Assembly: GCA_034440635.1 (NCBI GenBank)
Contig: JAOTON010002266.1
Location: forward strand, 1,291,001-1,355,000
Reading direction: 5' to 3'
Length of the DNA stretch: 64,000 nucleotides
DNA from: Lepas anatifera
Taxonomy: Eukaryota; Arthropoda; Thecostraca; Lepadidae
Made by a program: the position numbers and the translations under genes. Of this stretch, positions 48,932 to 60,318 are shown one piece after another. The notes under the pieces were generated by a model. It worked only from the letters and a program-made list of their open reading frames with translations. It was not told the origin of the DNA and made no database searches. Within the stretch, counting starts at the first letter, position 1. Each line of letters opens with the position of its first letter.

Positions 48932-51900
48932 ATGGTGCTTTGTCCGTTTTGCGGGGTTGCGTGTGACGAGTCGTTGGATGAAGTGACCCTTTCTAAGAAG
49001 GCTGCCTTGACCGTGACGAAAAGATCAATTAGACAAGGTGATGGTGATAAAATTCATGTAGCAGCTGGGTCATTAGCGCATTCCGAACGCCGCAGAATTT
49101 ACACGGAACCGACTCGAATGCGCCAAAATAAGAGATCGAGAAGTGCTTCATGCACCTCTACAGCTGAAAATGATATCAAAAGGCGCCAGATTTACCCAAA
49201 CCTTAGACAATATTCAGATCCCAATGGTGTTAACCCTCACCCCACCGGGGGCCATCGATGGCCCCCTAAGGTTTTTCCGGAATAGCAGAAAAACGAAGAG
49301 GCGCAGCGCCGCGGTTGAGGGCTCTACCTCTCACTGCATCATTTTCCCACCATCCCTGAAATTTTTTACCCCGGGTCACCCAAGGTCAGGTCACCAGACG
49401 AGGTCAACCAAGGTTACCTCACTTCAACTTTAGAGCCCTGTAAGAGCTACATTTCGAAGTCGATCAATTTGAAACTTCCTACAATTTCATGACCCTTCCA
49501 GGGTCTACAACGTGTATATCCGGGATTTTTCGATTTCGTGCCCTGAGGTCAGGTCACGAGGTGACCTCTCCCATTGAAAAAGCATGGGGAAAAGCTGTCT
49601 TATGATCTAAAAGTCACAAAAGCGATTGAAAATGTTCAGCTTGATCAGAAAAGCGTTCTTAGACACCCTTTCACAGACTCCAGGGGCCATATTTGCCCTT
49701 TGACCTCTCCAAGGTCATCCAAGGTCACCAGAGGTCAAAAACAGTATTTTGACAATAACCTTTGACCTAATTGAGCTAGAGCGCTGAAACAAACACCATC
49801 GTGTTTGTCTCGTCACTGGCTTTCATTTGATATACGGCAAGGTCACTTTTTGACCTTTCGTGACCTCAGGTCATCTTAGGTCACGAGGTGACCTCTGGAG
49901 GTCAAACCACTGGCGGGAGGTCTTTACGTTTCACATATCGGAAAAAGGACTGACAATTTCCTATCAAATGTACTTTACCAGATCTCAATAGCTCTAATGG
50001 CATAAGAGTTATGCCCAGTTTGCTTAAGCATTGCATATTTGAGTGAAAATAGCCGATCTTGACCTAATTTGACCTCTGGAGGTCAAACCATTGACCTGAG
50101 CACTAAAACATACGAAATAATTTCTTACGGAATTCACGCGAGCCTTCTATTGCTGTTTGCAGATTTGCGCTAACGCCCATATTTTCGGAGTTAGAGAGGG
50201 GCCATCGATGGCCCCCCGTGGGGCGAAGGTGGCGCTGGACCCCCGGTGGGGCGCGGGTTAAGACATCACGTGGCCAACTAAAAGACTTTGAACGACCAAA
50301 GGCATTTGAAAATTCTGTAGAAAATACACTGCCCTCCGATAAAATATCGGTTACAGCCCAATAATTACATGAAACAATGAGCCAGGAACTTTAGGGGACT
50401 GGAAAAATGGTATACACCGTCCGGAATATTCCACAACTTCTCGAAGAGCAGTTTGGCACGGACCTTGTCAAATGTCAGGAGGGAAAATATAAGCTGTACG
50501 CCTCATCGAGAGCATCGACGAAACTTCTCTGCACCATACACTTTGCAATCAAGAGGGAAGAAACTAAAAACAAGACCGAAGCTGTTGCCCAACAGATCAA
50601 ATATGATATCGCTTCCGTTCACCAGTGTAAGAGCATGTACCCATCTTCCAGGTATCTAGGATCAGCTGAAACGAATTTAGACTTTCTACCGGGAAGTCTT
50701 CGCTATCTACTAGACCTTATAGTGGCAGATAGGTCAACAGACATGAAAGTACGGATAGCTTCCATAGGTCAGGCTATCATGCAAGCAGCTCGTCCAAGGT
50801 CATTTATTGCACCAATACAGTTGGGAATCGGGGTGGAAGCCCATAGTATGTATGGGTCTCGCTCTCTGGTTGACCTTCTTCACGATCATGGCTTTTGTAC
50901 TTCATGTTCTGAAGTTCAGTCATTCCTGGCTAATGCAGCATCCGGTAACAGCTGTGACGCTGAGATTCCGCCAACCGGTGTCACCATTTCTGACCAAACT
51001 GCCTCATCAACGGAACAGGGGTTCGTACACTTCATCGCAGACAATGTTGACCACAAACTCTCCTCCTTAGATGGACATGGCACTTTTCATGGCATGGGAG
51101 TGATCGCAGCAGTAACACCTGCAGCACAAGCTAGTCATGTGGTGAAGAGATTGCCAGTGGCAGCTTCAGATATCAAAGCCGTGAATCAGATACCCATCGT
51201 GCCATGTAGTGTATTCCGTGACGAATTCAAAGAATAAACTTCTGACCCTCTTAGGGATCACGCAGCAGATGTTCTAACTGCTGGCGTCGACGTGCTCTGG
51301 AAGGCTGCCTCCTTGATTCAGCCCCCAATTTCATCTTGGGCAGGCTGGATGCAGGATGTTCACAGGTGCGGGGTATACCCGGGCAAGTCATCCGTTCACT
51401 TTCTTCCCATGCTGGACCTAAAATCCACAGATATGACCTGCATACACTCTACTCTTCTGTTTGTATGTTCCCAAGCGAAACGGTTTGATGTTACTCCGGT
51501 ACTGACATTTGATCAACCACTGGTGGAAAGCCAAAGAGATATGCAGGAACAGCTCCGATCCACTGCAGCACGTTGTCCTGCTCCTGGGGACCTTTCACAC
51601 ACATGGAGCTTCCTGGGTGCTATAGGCCATTTGATGGGAGGTTCTGGCCTAGAAAACACCCTGGAGCAAGTGTTTGCACCAAAAACTGTTAGCTTCATGA
51701 TGTCCGGGAAAGCTTTCTCCCGTGCAGTCAGGGGACACATCCTCGTGACAACTGCTCTTCACGGAATCCTTTGTTCCACATCGACGGATCAGGATATGGA
51801 CCACGATCACATTCGAAACAAACGAGACCTAATATGCAAAACAAAACAGCTGAACCAGCTATTGCTAGAAGGCCACACTACCAGTGAAGACATCAGTTCT

Positions 51901-52610
51901 GACTCCTTTATCAGCGCTCTACAGAACATGTTAGATAAGCAAAAAAAACAGGACAAAGAGCTCACGAACTGGTTCGCTCTGGATACAATGCTTAGATATG
52001 GTAGACATACTACGGCAGTCTATAAGAGCGCAAATGACAGGTGACATTGCTCTCCATATCCAAGCAGTGCAATATATGCTTCCATATTTCGCTGCTGTAG
52101 GACATCACTTATACACCAAGTCGGCACGCCTCTACATACAGAGTCTTCGCCGTTTACAACAGACGCACAGTGAGTTGTATGCAGAGTTTCTCAGTGGCCA
52201 CCATGTTGTGCGACGCTCAGACCGTTTCTGGGCTGGTCTTTCCCCAGGCCGTTTGTTTGAGCAGACACTGATGAGGAGTCTGAAGAGTACATGTGGTCTG
52301 ACGCCTGGAAGGGGCAGGGACGAGGAGCAGCGACGCGTGCTGGTGCTCTCCCCGCTTTCGTGTACTGCAATTCGCGAGGCGATGCAATCACTAAGGGCTA
52401 AGGAAGAGACAACCATAAAGCACAAAGACAACCAGCTTAGCCGCAAAATTCGCAATTCAAAAGATACAACAAAGCTCACGAACTTTTTCAATGTGCATAG
52501 TCATTTCAGCAGCGACAAGACCCTCCGCAAGATTTTCAATGGTGTTGTGGCAGAGCCAGCCGTCAATGTCGACACAGCCCAACAGATAGGAAAGATATTT
52601 CTGAGATCGT
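48932..52610 (+). pseudogene. uncharacterised intronless protein of a multicopy invertebrate family, disabled
   Basis: Start chosen at ATG 48932 (an in-frame ATG at 48848 is also possible). N-terminus: LCPFCGVACDESLDEVTLSK and AHSERRRIYTEPTRMRQNKR, which looks like a small zinc-binding segment with one Cys of the expected pattern replaced. After the nested TTAA element the frame continues TSRGQLKDFERPKAFENS. Later landmarks are FIADNVDHKLSSLDGHGTFH, DMTCIHSTLLFVCSQA, LTFDQPLVES, GAIGHLMGGSGLENTLEQVF, FMMSGKAFSRAVRGHILV, MLPYFAAVGHHLYTKSA, FWAGLSPGRLFEQTLMRSLK and GLTPGRGRDEEQRRVLVLSP. I recall this layout from unannotated multicopy predicted proteins of many invertebrates but know no assigned function. 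Stops near 50367, 50391 and 51235 and a frameshift near 52020 disable it. About 880 aa without the insert. Confidence 0.65.
49234..50257 (+). mobile_element. TTAA-target element (family T1), copy 2
   Basis: 1,024 bp between TTAA at 49230-49233 and 50258-50261, about 90% like copy 1 by eye. It starts CCCTCACCCCACCGGGGGCC and ends GGTGGGGCGCGGG, with GGGGCCATCGATGGCCCC near the right end. It splits the uncharacterised ORF; removing it with one TTAA gives a continuous frame across the junction (DPNGVKTSRG). Confidence 0.9.
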
Positions 52611-52634
52611 CGCCCGTGAGTGAAGCCCAGTCAA

Positions 52635-52963
52635 CCATCCACCTATCATTGCTGTTCTCATCTACCATAGAAGTCGAGGAGAGATTCGTCACAGGCACGT
52701 TTATCTTAGCAAACACAGGGAAATGATCCGAACTCAATACTGAATGGCAAATACCAACTTCACTAAGCAGGGACTGAAAACCATTAGTACATATTACGTG
52801 ATCAAGCCACCCTTCAGTACCATGACCATCATTAGCATGTGTTACTGAGTCAGATGGTAGATACATTAGATCAGTGATCGGAGGGTTAGACTCGGTGCAA
52901 AATCTCTTGAGCTTTTTGCCAAAATCTGATGCCTTCGCAATATCAGCGTTGAAATCACCCAGT
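52635..52963 (-). pseudogene. LINE family D, endonuclease C-terminal half
   Basis: Minus strand: LVCILGDFNADIAKASDFG (Asp/Asn motif), then EGWLDHVICTNGF and LSSDHFPVFAKI (catalytic Asp-His end motif), then NDRWMVDW. It continues from the N-terminal half at 54363 after a 1.38-kb insertion, and continues into the RT after the 4.8-kb insertion. Confidence 0.78.
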
Positions 52964-52971
52964 ATACAGAC

Positions 52972-54354
52972 CAGACCCCGTTCAAGTTGTTTTGCAGATT
53001 TTCGTCATCAGGGCTGGATGGGCATAACGGTTACTCTGCAGTGCAACGGAGAAATTACACTTTTTTCGAAGCTCTGAAAACTCTTTTAAGAACAGGAACA
53101 ACACAATTGATATGTTTGATTAGAAAGCTGAAGCATTTTTATTTTTGAAACCATCGTGCTTTTTGCAGAAACTCCAGCGTAAAGTATTATTTTTACACAT
53201 TTTCTAGAACGTGTCATAATAATAGCAGCTTCAGCACCAGCAGCCGCTTACAGACAGCTTGAACAGCTGACGTTGCCATAGCAACTCCTGAAAAAACAAT
53301 AAACATCGACCTTGGTCGTTTGCTCTGGCGGCCAAATTTAGACGTATTTCTCTTGCCTCTGACCCGATATCCTAACCAAGACGCAACGCGTCGCAAGGCG
53401 TTGCACGCCGTCGATCTGCCGTAACGACCGGGATTTTCGGTCAGGACACAAAACGCACTGCCGCAACGCGTCGCACGGTGTTGCAACGCGTCGCAGCAAA
53501 AGTTGAACAATGTCCAACTTTTGACGCCAGCGGTCTGCGTCAGAAGCCGATATCCGTGTTATTTGTTCTTGTTTTTAGTCATTAAATGTAATACATGTTT
53601 TAGAATAATTATTCAAATTGGAATTCATGCTGAAAAATCTATGGAAACTGGACATGATTACCTTTTACTCCTAAATCGTTCTTTTAATAGTTCTTGATGC
53701 CAGCTAAGTTTCGGTTGTTGGTAAACAACATTCGTCGCAGTTTGAGCTACCAGATTGCTACCAAAGCTGAACATTTCCTCTGTCGGCCAAACCTCCAAAA
53801 TTACCGCTCTGCAACTGACGCCGACGGTCGCCGACGGTTGGCGACCATCGGCGACCGTTTGGTCAGGACACCCAGTGAGAAGGGGACGAATTTTAACGAG
53901 TGTGCAAGCTTTATTTTGACGTTTGTGTTATTGTACTTGTAATAATCCATGCCGCCGTGCATGGTTAGACATTTCAGTGAGTTTTCGTACCATCAAGCTT
54001 CAGCTATCTGGTCGTGCACTGGTGGGGCTTCATCCTACTAGTGCTCGACGCTTCTTTTGCATTTTTTTAGTAAGCAGTAAGATTTTCAGTGTGTGGGTGC
54101 TGATAATTTGAATTTACGTGGCAGAAGGGATCTAAAATTGCGATTGAGAAGCTAAAAATGGCTTTTATTTTTGTTTTATTGCTAGTTTATATCTGGTGGT
54201 ACGTTTGTCAAAATCGCTGTTCATGGCTGCATAAATGCATCTAGGCTTGCATTGATGATATAAATGCATGTCCTTGCAATAAATTCTTGGAGTCTGTGGA
54301 TTTTTTGAAAAGATGGACGTAAAATACGCCGCTCGCCGTTTAGATCAAATCGTG
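52972..54354. mobile_element. non-autonomous element with 8-bp target duplication
   Basis: 1,383 bp between two copies of ATACAGAC (52964-52971 and 54355-54362), cutting the LINE endonuclease. The left end CAGACC is shared with the copy at 11479. An 8-bp duplication and CAG-type end are hAT-like, but the right end (ATCAAATCGTG) gives only a weak inverted match. The interior has repeated GCAACGCGTCGC segments (about 53382-53495), an inverted cluster around GGTCGCC/GGCGACC (about 53820-53860) and no transposase. Confidence 0.65.
53270..53285. promoter_or_regulatory. RFX-type X-box-like palindrome
   Basis: GTTGCCATAGCAAC fits the X-box consensus GTNRCC-N1-3-RGYAAC bound by RFX factors. It lies inside a transposon with no gene nearby, so a functional role is doubtful. 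Confidence 0.25.
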
Positions 54355-54362
54355 ATACAGAC

Positions 54363-54725
54363 AGGGGGAGTCAAATTCATCCAGAATAGATTTAAGTTTT
54401 TCTAGGTAATAAACATAGTGGTCAAAGTTCTTTCTGGTGTCGTATGGCAGATAAACACCCAAAAGGAGTATCTTAACATCACAACAAAAATATTCTAAGC
54501 CAATAATGCGGTCGTCATAATAAGTCACAGACCTGACAAAAGGGGACAGGTTATTTTTCCACAAGACTGCTACACCTCATGAGGTCTATCTACAATCAGA
54601 TGATTAGAAGGATTCATTAAAGAAATGCCAAATGACACAAAATTTTGATGAATATTATTTAGACAGGAAAGCTCTGAAGGAAATAACCAGTGTTTTTGCA
54701 CAAAAATACCGTCCGATTCATCACA
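54363..54725 (-). pseudogene. LINE family D, endonuclease N-terminal half
   Basis: Minus strand: DGIFVQKHWLFPSELSCLNN (the Q-x-H-W motif; usual form QEHW), then VAVLWKNNLSPFVRSV after a frame break, then LLLGVYLPYD and LKSILDEFDSPC. It is cut at 54362 by the 8-bp-TSD element. No ORF1 was recognised upstream. Confidence 0.72.
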
Positions 54726-55047
54726 AACTTATTTATATACCCAAATTACGTTTAGCAGATTGACAGTTGTATGTACTAACTTGAAACGGCAAATTAGTAC
54801 ATACGTTTATGTAGATTACAACTATGTAGATTTAAGCCCTGAACATTCAAACTATATTATGCTCCACATTATTCACGGGATCGTTGGAGACATTTTCACC
54901 TCTTTTTACAAAACACATTTTCGTACAATTAGACCCTCTCCCCAGAGATCAGGGGCAAGGATGTTAGACTCCGCAGGGTCACAGATATCGACACGGAATG
55001 AGGAGCAACTATTGTGTTTGATTGCCAGCCTCACCGACGTCACCTCC
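54726..55047. other. no recognisable gene
   Basis: Non-coding stretch before the chimeric TTAA element; probably LINE 5' sequence plus unique DNA. Confidence 0.3.
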
Positions 55048-55051
55048 TTAA

Positions 55052-56352
55052 CACGCGCATGGACGGGGGGTACCCGCCCCCTCCCCCTCGGGTTTTTCGG
55101 ATATAGCATAAAAACGGCGTGCGCGTAGTGCCGCCGTACTTGGCATACCTTTTTCCTCATCATTTTTAAAACTTTTGTAAAAAATTTTAAGGTTAGGTCA
55201 TCTCAGGTCAGGTCACCAGTACAGGTCAAGTGACCTGACCTCAAAAATGTTTAAGATCGCATAAGTCGGAACAGGGTAAACTTATCCATTTGAAACTCGT
55301 ATAACATAATGGCCCCACCGAGTTCTCTAAAACATATTCCGGTATTTTTTTATATCGATGACCTGAGGTCAAGTACGAGCCATGACCTCTCCATTGGAAA
55401 TACATGGGAAAATGGTTTTAACTGAATGACGTAGTAATATATAGAGATAGATTGTTTGTTTTAACTGCATTATATTTGCCTCGTCATTGCAGTTCCAATG
55501 ATATGCATTTTTCCCAATTTGACCTTGACCTGACCTCAGGTCAGGTCAAATCCTTGATTTGACCTAGCAAGGTCATATTGTATATAATTCGATTCGGCTT
55601 ACTACGAGGATTCATATAGTTTAAATTATTTTGCTCCATCTCTACTTGTCCAGATGTAATGGCCGAAAAACTTCATTTATATGTTATCCCTATGACGGCA
55701 TGTTTTGACCTCTAGTGACCTTAAATGTGACCTGACAAAAAAGTGGTTCGAATATTTTCGATTTCGTACATACAATGCAATATCATTGCGAGCAACCGAT
55801 TCCAAAAGGAATCTTTTTGTTTGCGGTGGTTAAACATAAGGCTGTACTACTGCAGTGGTCAAAAACCGTCTGCATACCTACCTTAGGTGGTAAAAATTGG
55901 AATTTAGAGCAAGAACGCATGTTTTAATTTTATCAAAAGATAGTTTATGAAACAAAATTTTTGAGGTGTCTGAAAGGTGAACTTAAACTGCGAAAAGGTC
56001 AAGCTAGGTCACGGAAGAAAAGTCAAAGGAATTAAAAGTTTTTTAATATATTTTTTTCTTTAAATCATGTAGGGCTCAAGATGAATTCATGATATAAACA
56101 ATTTTTAATCAGGTAATGCGTTTTTGAGTTATGAAGCATCAAAGATGGGTCTGCAGCGTGACCTCTCGAAAATGCCTCGGGCTATGATTCGGTCACCGAA
56201 TTATAGCATTTAGGTCTCCGTTGGTCGGAGGGGGCTAAGATTCTCACAGCCGTGTTTTTGGCCCAAAAGTACCCCAGAGACAAAGTTTCAGATTTTTTAG
56301 ACATGGTGGTGACAGATTGAAATAATTTTGGTCGTTTTGTCCTAGAATGCTC
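55052..56352. mobile_element. chimera: family T2 TTAA element left part joined to one palindrome arm
   Basis: TTAA at 55048-55051 then CACGCGCATGGACGGGGGG starts like the element at 39900 and follows it, AGGTCA cluster included, to about 55764. From there the sequence matches the right arm of the 27527-30375 palindrome (GCAACCGATTCCAAAAGG onward) and ends near 56352 with GTCCTAGAATGC, the arm's outer end. No TTAA is found at the right end. Confidence 0.75.
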
Positions 56353-56651
56353 CAATTAGCAGGTTTTGCGAACCTTGATGTATGCCGTGATGTTTCTTTT
56401 CATTTTCAGACCCTACCGGAACCATCAGGCTCATGCGGAAGAAAATCATACATGTTCATGCAATAGGTTTTTTATAGGGTATTTGAGTACGTCTCATAGT
56501 GCCAGTTGTGTAGTCGCCTTTTCCTTATAATGTGAGAGACGTTGGTCCGAAGGCAGTGGGCTAGTCACTCGCAGATCTACTGAAACCACTCCATTGTTGT
56601 TCTAGGAAATACAGAATCACATGACATCAGCGCTTGTATTGTGTTTGCCAG

Positions 56652-56729
56652 TGGCCGGGAGAAAGTGTACATGGTGCGCCTCCGCAACCCCTGGGGGGAG
56701 AAGGAGTGGACCGGAGCGTTCAGCGACGG
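56652..56729 (+). CDS. CAPN5: calpain (CAPN5/TRA-3-like), exon with catalytic Asn
   Basis: Codes [19 protein letters not shown], then TGAFSDG. The Asn in LRNPWG is the third member of the calpain triad, so the core has Cys, His and Asn intact. It follows TTGCCAG (56645-56651), starts with the base that completes the Thr codon of the previous exon, and stops before GTGAGT with two bases of a Gly codon. No downstream exon (the usual SPEW and domain III) was recognised before the window ends. A satellite array begins about 100 bp into the next intron. Confidence 0.9.
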
Positions 56730-56829
56730 GTGAGTGTTTCTACTGAGGGAGAGGGGGTGCTGGTGCATGGGGCTGGGTCTGTGGGAGCGGTTGGGCAGTC
56801 CCGCTGTACCGAAACTACCGTTGTGCGGC

Positions 56830-59072
56830 TGCTGCCCGCTGCGGATGTACACTGCCAGCGGCGTGTCCTAACCGGCCCGCCCGCTGCGGATGTTCACTGC
56901 CAGCGGCGTGTCCTAACCGGCCCGCCCGCGGCGGATGTTCACTGCCAGCGGCGTGTCCTAACCGGCCCGCCCGCTGCGGATGTTCACTGCCAGCGGCGGA
57001 TGTACACTGCCAGCGTCGGATGTTCACTGCCAGGCGCGTCCTAACCGGCCGCCCGCTGCGGATGTTCACTGCCAGCGGCGTGTCCTAACCGGCCCGCCCG
57101 CTGCGGATGTTCACTGCCAGCGGCGTGTCCTAACCGGCCCGCCCGCTGCGGATGTTCACTGCCAGCGGCGTGTCCTAACCGGCCCGCCCGCTGCGGATGT
57201 TCACTGCCAGCGGCGTGTCCTAACCGGCCCACCCGCTGCGGATGTTCACTGCCAGCGGCGCGTCCTAACCGGCCCGCCCGCGGCGGATGTTCACTGCCAG
57301 CGGCGTGTCCTAACCGGCCCGCCCGCGGCGGATGTACACTGCCAGCGGCGCGTCCTAACCGGCCCGCCCGCTGCGGATGTTCACTGCCAGCGGCGTGTCC
57401 TAACCGGCCCGCCCGCGGCGGATGTTCACTGCCAGCGGCGTGTCCTAACCGGCCCGCCCGCGGCGGATGTACACTGCCAGCGGCGCGTCCTAACCGGCCG
57501 CCCGCTGCGGATGTTCACTGCCAGCGGCGCGTCCTAACCGGCCCGCCCGCTGCGGATGTACACTGCCAGCGGCGGATGTTCACTGCCAGCGGCGCGTCCT
57601 AACCGGCCGCCCGCTGCGGATGTACACTGCCAGCGGCGTGTCCTAACCGGCCCGCCCGCTGCGGATGTTCACTGCCAGCGGCGCGTCCTAACCGGCACGC
57701 CCGCTGCGGATGTACACTGCCAGCGGCGGATGTTCACTGCCAGCGGCGCGTCCTAACCGGTCGCCCGCTGCGGATGTACACTGCCAGTGGCGTGTCCTAA
57801 CCGGCCCGCCCGCTGCGGATGTTCACTGCCAGCGGCGCGTCCTAACCGGCCCGCCCGCTGCGGATGTTCACTGCCAGCGGCGTGTCCTAACCGGCCCGCC
57901 CGCTGCGGATGTTCACTGCCAGCGGCGTGTCGTAACCGGCCCGCCCGCTGCGGATGTTCACTGCCAGCGGCGGATGTACACTGCCAGCGTCGGATGTTCA
58001 CTGCCAGCGGCGCGTCCTAACCGGCCGCCCGCTGCGGATGTACACTGCCAGTGGCGGATGTACACTGCAAGCGGCGTGTCCTAACCAGCCCGCCCGCTGC
58101 GGATGTTCACTGCCAGCGGCGTGTCCTAACCGGCCCGCCCGCTGCGGATGTTCACTGCCAGCGGCGCGTCTAACCGGCCGCCCGCGGCGGATGTTCACTG
58201 CCAGCGGCGTGTCCTAACCGGCCCGCCCGCGGCGGATGTACACTGCCAGCGGCGCGTCCTAACCGGCCGCCCGCTGCGGATGTTCACTGCCAGCGGCGTG
58301 TCCTAACCGGCCCGCCCGCGGCGGATGTTCACTGCCAGCGGCGTGTCCTAACCGGCCCGCCCGCGGCGGATGTACACTGCCAGCGGCGCGTCCTAACCGG
58401 CCGCCCGCTGCGGATGTTCACTGCCAGCGGCGCGTCCTAACCGGCCCGCCCGCTGCGGATGTACACTGCCAGCGGCGGATGTTCACTGCCAGCGGCGCGT
58501 CCTAACCGGCCGCCCGCTGCGGATGTACACTGCCAGCGGCGTGTCCTAACCGGCCCGCCCGCTGCGGATGTTCACTGCCAGCGGCGCGTCCTAACCGGCA
58601 CGCCCGCTGCGGATGTACACTGCCAGCGGCGGATGTTCACTGCCAGCGGCGCGTCCTAACCGGTCGCCCGCTGCGGATGTACACTGCCAGTGGCGTGTCC
58701 TAACCGGCCCGCCCGCTGCGGATGTTCACTGCCAGCGGCGCGTCCTAACCGGCCCGCCCGCTGCGGATGTTCACTGCCAGCGGCGTGTCCTAACCGGCCC
58801 GCCCGCTGCGGATGTTCACTGCCAGCGGCGTGTCGTAACCGGCCCGCCCGCTGCGGATGTTCACTGCCAGCGGCGGATGTACACTGCCAGCGTCGGATGT
58901 TCACTGCCAGCGGCGCGTCCTAACCGGCCGCCCGCTGCGGATGTACACTGCCAGTGGCGGATGTACACTGCAAGCGGCGTGTCCTAACCAGCCCGCCCGC
59001 TGCGGATGTTCACTGCCAGCGGCGGATGTACACTGCCAGCGGCGTGTCCTAACCGGCCCGCCCGCTGCTGGA
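56830..59072 (+). repeat. 45-bp satellite with 903-bp higher-order repeat
   Basis: About 50 units of the form GCGGATGTTCACTGCCAGCG plus TGTCCTAACCGGCCCGCCC (45-bp period, for example 57061 and 57106). Variants include a TACACT form and shortened CCGGCCGCCC units. The segment at about 57556-58080 recurs near-identically 903 bp later (58459-58983). Open frames of 120-185 codons on both strands are a result of the 15-codon period. Confidence 0.95.
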
Positions 59073-59385
59073 CAGCTTTTTATGAGTTGGATCGCATCAC
59101 AGCTCCTCCCCTTTGCCTGTGACCTCACTCACTGCATGTGTCAGATTTTGTTCTCTGTTAAGGAATGTGGAATGCACTCTGTCATCCTTTCCGTGCTGCC
59201 GGCCAACCAGACAGGCGGCTGTTCAGTCCTGGTGTCGAACGGTGCGACCCAGCTATCGGTTATTTCTATTGCCACGAGTGTGCCCGGACAGCTGACCGTG
59301 TACCCGAGCCATGCGCTGGTCGCGGCTGCTCTGCTTCCACGCCTCTACCTGCCAGCCCTTTGAATGGAGTGAAGGCCGAGTGCAA
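59073..59385. other. no recognisable gene
   Basis: Open frames are present but carry no calpain or other domain I recognise, and no splice pair in a phase that fits the exon at 56652. Confidence 0.35.
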
Positions 59386-60316
59386 TGTTAAACAATCGCC
59401 CGGTGGGGGAGGGGGTTTCGGGTTGTGCCAAGTTCGAGGCGCGAAACACTGCCGCAGTTCTCCTCCTTATCCTTGATAAATTTTGCAGCTAACCCCAAAA
59501 TCATCTCCAGTTCATGTCACCAGTGCAGGTCAAGTGACTTTACCTCCTAACTGATAGCATAAGTAAGGACAGGGTTAATATATCCAAGTGAAACTCTTCA
59601 TCATGTATTTCTCACACTTCTACACAAATGAGGTGGCTTTTAAAGTGTTGTCGCAATGAGTATGAAATGATTATAAACTATGGAAGGAGATGGTAAGGAT
59701 GAGGAAAAGTGAGGATCAAGAGGATGGGATTCTACCTGGAGGGGTCGATGCAGCCACAGGCGCATGCGCTCACAGCCTCCAGGTAGAGTAAGGATAAGGA
59801 TAAGGATTAGGTACCGGTAAAAAAACACACACACAATCGCACACTCACTTCGAACATTTAAACTAAAATAATATGAGGATGAAAATGTTCGATTCTTCGG
59901 CTTCGTTTTCATTTCGTCTTTGATGTGGTAAATTTCGTTGTTTGTGCTCCATCTTGTCTGTGACATTGTTGACCTTGCTTCACTGATGTTCAATTGTTGC
60001 ATATTTTTTCTTTTCTTTAATATCCGGTGCTGATGTTCTCTTTCACAAAACTTGTTTTTTATTGTTCTCTAAAATTAGCCATCCTGATATATTTCAATAT
60101 TCCCGCCGCAGAAGCTTTTTTCTTGAAGGAGCTCTTAAAAACACGTGAAACGCAACAAAAAATCAAGGAGAAAGATTAGCGACGAAAGGAGGATAGTAGG
60201 CCAAAAATGATGACTTACTTCTTATTTTTATCTTCTAGCTTGCACCAGAGACGGTCGAGGCTCCTCTTTAGCTCTGCCACATAATGGGACCACCGAGTTT
60301 TCCAAAAATATTCCGA
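59386..60316 (+). mobile_element. degraded family T2 TTAA element, interrupted
   Basis: GTCACCAGTGCAGGTCAAGT (59517) followed by GCATAAGTAAGGACAGGGTT matches the family T2 interior, and the next T2 block (ACATAATGGGACCACCGAGT) appears at 60280. About 670 bp of other sequence (59612-60278) lies between the two blocks, so something inserted there. The left end near 59386 (TTAAACAATCGCC) is only tentative. Confidence 0.5.
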
Positions 60317-60318
60317 CA

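Larger units (their letters stand above)
47839..52626 (+). mobile_element. 4.8-kb unit encoding an uncharacterised protein, inserted in the family D LINE
   Basis: Lies between the RT and endonuclease parts of the minus-strand LINE. CCAGTCAA occurs at both edges (47831-47838, 52627-52634), consistent with an 8-bp target duplication and with the LINE frame resuming on the far side. No terminal inverted repeat or poly-A tail is visible, so the mobilisation type is unknown. It contains one intronless coding region, a TATA-like site near 48640 and a nested TTAA element (49234-50257). The boundaries depend on the 8-bp match alone. Confidence 0.55.

Noticed and set aside
56830..59072. CRISPR-like array
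   Set aside because: Units are contiguous tandem monomers without unique spacers, in a eukaryotic intron. The same holds for the 41-, 45-, 52- and 69-bp arrays elsewhere.
56634..59363. Many 60-185-codon frames with Ala-Asp-Val-His-Cys-Gln repeats
   Set aside because: The 45-bp period keeps several frames open on both strands; no start, domain or splice logic.
59113..59476. Next calpain exon after the one ending at 56729
   Set aside because: The open frames near 59100-59470 show no SPEW-type or domain III motif and no acceptor in the required phase.
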